Source: an uncultured bacterium
GTDB taxonomy: Bacteria; Patescibacteriota; Patescibacteriia; CAIQCM01
NCBI GenBank assembly: GCA_903870305.1
Contig: CAIQCM010000102.1
Coordinates: 1 to 16,061, forward strand
DNA: 16,061 nucleotides
Reading direction: 5' to 3'
Shown: piece by piece, positions 13,101 to 16,061 of the stretch
How the letters are laid out: every line of letters begins with the position of its first letter
Position numbering within the stretch: position 1 is the stretch's first letter
Notes under the pieces: model-generated
Database searches by the model: none
Seen by the model: only the letters and a program-made list of their open reading frames with translations
Told to the model about the DNA's origin: nothing
Made by a program: the position numbers and the translations under genes

Positions 13101-15228
13101 TATTGTAAAGCAAAATTGAGGCGGGCACGATATTGGTGCTAGCTCGATTGAATACGGCAGAGGCCGTCGTGGCGCCGTTATTACCAGCGCTCGATACGAC
13201 AATATTACTGTTGTAAATCGACAATTTTGAACCATCTGTCCCCCCTACCAACCCTACCCCTCGCTGGGTGCCGGCGCTCGTCCATCCTCCGTAATGATAA
13301 GAGACGCTGGCATAGCAGTTGTGCAACTCTACCGAAGAGTTGGTTGCGCCCATATTAACGGCATCGAAAGCGGAGTAGAGATCGCAGTCGTATAGATACC
13401 AGTGGATATTGTCATATGTCAAAGCGGATGGTGCTACATAAATGCCATCAGAACCACCATGAATCGCGACGTTGTAAAAATAGACAGTTGAATTCGATGT
13501 TGCCGGGCTTACCGCCCTAAAAAGGCCATCATTAGCGGTCATGTCGAACATCAAATCGTAAATAACATCGCCATCACTCAACAAGATGGTCTGAAGGTAC
13601 ACACTGTTTGAGTATTGCGACTTAATTATGGTTGTATTCTTTCCAGAACCCTTTATTACGACGTTGGCGGGGACGGTCAACTGCGTTGCTCCGCAGTCGT
13701 ATGTTCCTGGACCAAGAAGGATAGTGCTGCCGCCAGAAACGGCCGAGAGCGCATTTTGAAATGCCGTGCCTCTTGCGGCGTCGGTATTGGCTGATGCTTT
13801 ATAAAACACTATCGTTCCGTCTGAACTTCTTATTTCTATTTGACCGTTGGCAAAACTTCCGAATGTTCCGGCTCCGGTAGTACTTATAGGATTCGCCGTG
13901 CTGATTGTCCCAAAGCCGGAGGCAATGCTGCCGGCGGCAAGCGCACCGACGGTCGTGAGCGATGAAGTGACGACGCCAGAATTAAGCGCCGTGCCGGTCA
14001 AGGTTCCGGCGGCGGCGGCGACGGTGATGTCGGCCGTGCCATTGAAACCCACGCCGTTGATATTCCTAGAAGTTGCAAGCGCCGTGGCTGTTCCGGCGTT
14101 ACCAGTGATCGTCGTCTGATCGCCGGTGTTGGTGCCCGAGGAGGTGCCGGAACCGGATGGGGCGCCAACCATGGCGGCAGTGATTCCGGCGACGGTTCCG
14201 GTGAAGGTTGGCGAATTAAGCGGCGCAAAGGCGGTGCTCGTATAAGCGTTGGTGCCCAAGGTTCCGCCGGATCCGATGTTCAAGGTTGAAGAGTCGGTTC
14301 CCGACAAAGTTAAAATATTATTAACCGTTAGGGTTTTCCCGGCAACGAAGGAAAGCCCCGTCACGGTGGCGGCGTTCCCCGATATATTGGTCTGATCGCC
14401 GGTGTTGGTGCCGGAGGAGGTGCCGGAGAAGTTTGAGGCGCCGATGGTACCGGTCACCGACAAGGGACCGTTCACGGTGGTAGTGACGCCGGTGCGGCCG
14501 ATGGAGACGCTGGTCGCGTTCGTCGCGCCGAGGTTGAGCGCGGCACCAGCATCAAGGTTGAGCGCGGCACCCGAAGTGAACGACGATGCTCCGGTCGGGG
14601 TGAGGTTCACCGAGCCGGCGCCGAAGACGGTCAGGTTTCCGGAAGTGAGATTAATGCTTTGCCCGGCGTTATATACGGTCTGTAAAGTGGGTGCTGAGGT
14701 GCCGCAGGTGGGACAGCCGATGTCGCCGTTCGCGGAAAGGGTGATCGGGCCGGTGGCCGAAACCGCGACCGTACCGCTCGCGTTCGGGAAGGTGATCGTA
14801 CGTGCCGCAGTCGGATCAGTGATAGCAAAGGTCGTTTTGTTGGCATCAGATGTTGCCCCATCAAAGACCAACGGCGAAGCACCTACTATGTTTCCGCCCA
14901 TGAGATTCACATTCCCTGTTGTCACAATAAGGCCGTTCGAGCCGGTGAGGAGTCCAGCTGAGGTGATGGTGCCGGTTCCGATCGTGGAAAAATTTCCCGA
15001 ACCAGAAAAGTTGGAAACGAAATTATCGGTTATCGGCGAATCAACGTCGCAAAAGGGAGTACCCGGAACGCAAGAAGGTGCTGATGTCTGTTCGCCAGGA
15101 TGAAAATTCCTTGATACCCCCCCGCCACCAGCAGCCAGAACACGTGTGTTAATACAAAAAAGGATAAGTACAACAATCACTGTAACGGCTATCGAAATCC
15201 TGGCGAATATAACGGATTCTCGCTTCAT
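10141..15228 (-). CDS. Giant secreted fibre-like surface protein (tail-fibre-like repeats, beta-helix, Fn3-like domain)
   Basis: A 1695-residue exported protein. A hydrophobic signal segment (about 11-29) leads to a likely cleavage site in VLAAGGGG (30-37). Residues about 40-465 are Gly/Ser/Thr-rich, with phage-tail-fibre-like motifs, including two copies of SGTNTGDQT and paired VSIGRTG...TT segments. About 470-740 resembles a right-handed beta-helix (pectate-lyase-like), starting near GPGTYDCGATQLTVPANVVI. About 780-870 is fibronectin-III-like (VPGASSYKIYR). About 910 carries NVGIGTTTPG. About 1350-1480 resembles the domain beginning DLAENY in other large surface and fibre proteins (GDLVALDASGNLKVV, LRGRVPVKV). 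About 1566-1582 has LCVGD...ETCITK, and the last 100 residues are a Pro/Thr-rich tail. No sortase motif is seen. It follows the TrmB-like gene by 31 bp. Surface display and adhesion are inferred, not shown. Confidence 0.9.
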   Translation of the reverse strand: MKRESVIFARISIAVTVIVVLILFCINTRVLAAGGGGVSRNFHPGEQTSAPSCVPGTPFCDVDSPITDNFVSNFSGSGNFSTIGTGTITSAGLLTGSNGLIVTTGNVNLMGGNIVGASPLVFDGATSDANKTTFAITDPTAARTITFPNASGTVAVSATGPITLSANGDIGCPTCGTSAPTLQTVYNAGQSINLTSGNLTVFGAGSVNLTPTGASSFTSGAALNLDAGAALNLGATNATSVSIGRTGVTTTVNGPLSVTGTIGASNFSGTSSGTNTGDQTNISGNAATVTGLSFVAGKTLTVNNILTLSGTDSSTLNIGSGGTLGTNAYTSTAFAPLNSPTFTGTVAGITAAMVGAPSGSGTSSGTNTGDQTTITGNAGTATALATSRNINGVGFNGTADITVAAAAGTLTGTALNSGVVTSSLTTVGALAAGSIASGFGTISTANPISTTGAGTFGSFANGQIEIRSSDGTIVFYKASANTDAARGTAFQNALSAVSGGSTILLGPGTYDCGATQLTVPANVVIKGSGKNTTIIKSQYSNSVYLQTILLSDGDVIYDLMFDMTANDGLFRAVSPATSNSTVYFYNVAIHGGSDGIYVAPSALTYDNIHWYLYDCDLYSAFDAVNMGATNSSVELHNCYASVSYHYGGWTSAGTQRGVGLVGGTDGSKLSIYNSNIVVSSAGNNGATTASAVFNRASTNIVPASILLYNTTTSVNSGVKPASNQHFADLFYFAAGLKPMVVIGGSGSGSNGRFVSYSVDFYGVPLSTPIATDFVSNGALTQGMEIPTAPTGTPSASGGSIPDGTYYYIITALNGSGETVQGIESNSQTVSGGSGNGSVALTWTAVPGASSYKIYRTTVSMTYTDPSLVGTSSTNSFTDTVASPSTGLPPSITTAYVNSINPTSTSWITGGNVGIGTTTPGSLLTLGTAGATAGVFSMAGATSGMITLQPAAATTTSTYTLPAAYPTTSGYVLASDLSGNLSWVVGGGSQTPWTSNINAGGYSITNLGANITGAGALYVDSAGALSLGTATATGVSIGRTGQTTTLNGNVLAANIGNGASTMNFTSTTSSSPSFYFNDNNGGDTNDIVQITNTAGFTGTLLTLAGNNASVAGGEGALFYLSNAAAQSSNSAGIVGSLVDFNSMTASSTKSNVDGYVVNMPSVTNSSATNNDFYNGFSIEYTANNTVNGGNGNSTIATSSTGLLTWNGAAIKMPNLTQSSTGTITSSGVYINTGTMTTGGTQYGLNIASNGTSVGTLTGVNIGNTTGSGGTQNAVAIGSGWNNGIYFSGTGTKIDFASTSGNTFLWQIPASAGACANGASEGIRIFEGGNTTTQRGHICISNSNTLSYFASAFNSSNTDLAENYSTDPADGIEAGDLVALDASGNLKVVKSNAAYAPIVGVISTSPGLLMSGISEDGSVRDVTNPQPVALRGRVPVKVNDENGPIAVGDYLAASSTPGVAMKATESGVTVGRALDAFAPTDGTHRGTIRVMVDVGWQFDIVSANDIAQLVSNVQTETPRDPVSIIMNQISDGTRLFADFFAARVTAIRGYFDETFANQTFAKKSHQDTLCVGDAANGGETCITKIQLDQFLQSQGGALNAPSAPSIPVLTPPASPVVNVNAQIMPAASTTDTTQTTTPVVTAPATTTTSTDATSTVLPTTPPPLTETLPATITLPTADTVTEPASTNQPAATITPSQ
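14114..14151. repeat. 38-bp direct repeat, copy 1, in the giant surface gene
   Basis: This copy matches 14390-14427 at 37 of 38 positions, 276 bp away (92 codons, in frame). It encodes the SGTSSGTNTGDQT-type motif. The two copies could support in-frame deletion or duplication by recombination. Confidence 0.85.
14390..14427. repeat. 38-bp direct repeat, copy 2, in the giant surface gene
   Basis: Second copy of the repeat at 14114-14151, with one G/C difference. The near identity at third codon positions, in a protein whose other repeats have diverged at DNA level, suggests recent duplication or gene conversion. Confidence 0.85.
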
Positions 15229-15259
15229 AATGGGTGGCGACGTTTATTTAATTTTGCGC

Positions 15260-16036
15260 TTAAGACGCTTTTTCCCAGAGCTTATCAAAGATTGACTGCA
15301 TCATCATGGTTATATGCTGGTCATCGACGGCGATCGCCAAAGGGGTCGCAATTTGCCAAAAGACGACGGTATGGGCGGATATGTGAAAGGAAGATGTGAA
15401 CGTCATGTCCTTGTGAAGCAATTTCACCTGCAAGCCGGGACCGCTGTACAACTCTTTAAGCGCGGCATTTTCTTGATTGGCGACCAACAGGGCCCGAGCT
15501 TTGATTTTCTTTCCGGAGCGGAACTCTTCAGCCACAACCTCGAAAGCATGGCTCATTAGGCCGATCACCTCGGCGCCGCAACCAAAGAAAGAAATGTCAT
15601 ATTTGGCGACGTTGTAAATGCGATCGATATAATCGCGTAAATTCCGCCGCCCTTCGATCATGCGGACCAGGGGCAAATTCTCGCCTTGCTGATAAGAGGC
15701 CAGCAGATTAGGCAAAATACCCATCACTGCATCCTCTGTCTTACTCACGGATTCCATCTTGAGCCGCAGGCGATCAATGAGCAATGACGGCGAGCTGACG
15801 ACGAATGACCGCGAAAACTTCCGTCGATCTTTCAAATCGGCCAAACCGCGCCGTTCAAGCTCACGAATGGCGGTGTAAAGCTTGGGTCGCGACCACTTGA
15901 GTTCCACGGCCAGCTTTGAAATACTGACGGGGCCGAGCCGCACCGAGGATGTGTAGAGTCGCGCTTCGGATTCAGAAGCCCCTAGCTCTTTAATACCATT
16001 GTAAACGCTTTGGGTCAATTCTTCTGCTGTATACAT
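15260..16036 (-). CDS. TrmB-family winged-helix transcriptional regulator
   Basis: A 258-residue cytoplasmic regulator. The N-terminal winged helix-turn-helix (about 12-90) has the TrmB pattern: LGASESEARLYTSSVRLGPV, then SISKLAVELKWSRPKLYTAI as the recognition unit and LERRGLADLKD leading into the wing. A short helical linker (about 90-115) probably dimerises. The C-terminal effector-like domain (about 122-258) contains VRMIEGRRNLRDYIDRIY, similar to the sensor region of TrmB proteins, which bind sugars in characterised archaeal members. The ligand here is unknown. It is first in the unit with the giant fibre gene (31 bp downstream) and the GWIxF gene, so autoregulation and control of surface-protein expression are plausible. 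A TATAAT sits 10 nt before the ATG. Confidence 0.9.
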   Translation of the reverse strand: MYTAEELTQSVYNGIKELGASESEARLYTSSVRLGPVSISKLAVELKWSRPKLYTAIRELERRGLADLKDRRKFSRSFVVSSPSLLIDRLRLKMESVSKTEDAVMGILPNLLASYQQGENLPLVRMIEGRRNLRDYIDRIYNVAKYDISFFGCGAEVIGLMSHAFEVVAEEFRSGKKIKARALLVANQENAALKELYSGPGLQVKLLHKDMTFTSSFHISAHTVVFWQIATPLAIAVDDQHITMMMQSIFDKLWEKAS

Positions 16037-16046
16037 AGAAAAAATA

Positions 16047-16052
16047 ATTATA
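16047..16052 (-). promoter_or_regulatory. -10 box of the TrmB/surface-protein operon, near-leaderless start
   Basis: The minus strand carries a perfect TATAAT in an A/T-rich stretch, its 3' end 10 nt from the ATG, giving a leader of about 4 nt. The -35 position falls beyond the window edge. Confidence 0.55.
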
Positions 16053-16061
16053 TTTGTAAAA

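Noticed and set aside
14402..15103. Plus-strand 233-codon open frame opposite the giant gene
   Set aside because: Val/Pro/Ala-rich antisense translation of the Gly/Ser/Thr-rich repeats, with no ribosome binding site or motif.
10141..15228. Prophage tail-fibre module
   Set aside because: The SGTNTGDQT and GIGTTTPG motifs are tail-fibre-like, but no other phage gene (capsid, portal, tail, integrase) is nearby, and the protein has a signal peptide, so a host surface protein is more likely.

Overview
The window looks like a piece of a Candidate Phyla Radiation (Patescibacteria) genome, probably a Parcubacteria-type lineage. The evidence is a compact gene order, a TrmB-type regulator beside a giant secreted repeat protein, a secreted protein with GWIxF repeats of a kind I associate with CPR genomes, and near absence of Shine-Dalgarno sequences at most genes. 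GyrA and several neighbours end in TGA, so the standard bacterial code applies and the TGA-recoding CPR lineages are excluded. The lineage call is inference from protein style, not from a phylogenetic marker. No rRNA, tRNA, CRISPR array, insertion sequence or prophage module was found.

Layout. Nearly everything is on the minus strand, so transcription runs from high to low coordinates. 16036-8798: a TrmB-like regulator, a 1695-residue secreted fibre-like protein and a 448-residue secreted GWIxF-repeat protein, probably one operon, ended by a terminator at 8771-8793. 8673-7408: a divergent sigma-70 family factor with an acidic N-terminus and altered region 2.4. 6929-7321 (+): a 130-residue unknown protein with a TTG start. 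The sigma gene and this one converge on two back-to-back terminators. 6808-1995: a probable operon of two unknown proteins, a metallo-beta-lactamase-fold protein that has lost most metal ligands, a small membrane protein and gyrA. 1799-214: rpmF, nusB and rnc, a housekeeping cluster whose spacers are filled with 7-bp repeat arrays. 113-1: the start of pilT (type IV pilus retraction ATPase), cut by the window edge.

Themes. (1) Short arrays of diverged heptanucleotide repeats with different units but the same 7-bp period occur between housekeeping genes and once inside a surface-protein coding region. (2) At least four genes have a good -10 box only 6-14 nt before the start codon, implying leaderless or nearly leaderless mRNAs, whereas the sigma factor and the 130-residue gene share a strong near-identical ribosome binding site. 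(3) The TrmB/fibre/GWIxF operon is the best candidate for a poorly described system, plausibly a regulated cell-surface or attachment structure. Only 113 bases of pilT are visible, but a pilus motor in the same window fits a surface-interaction lifestyle.
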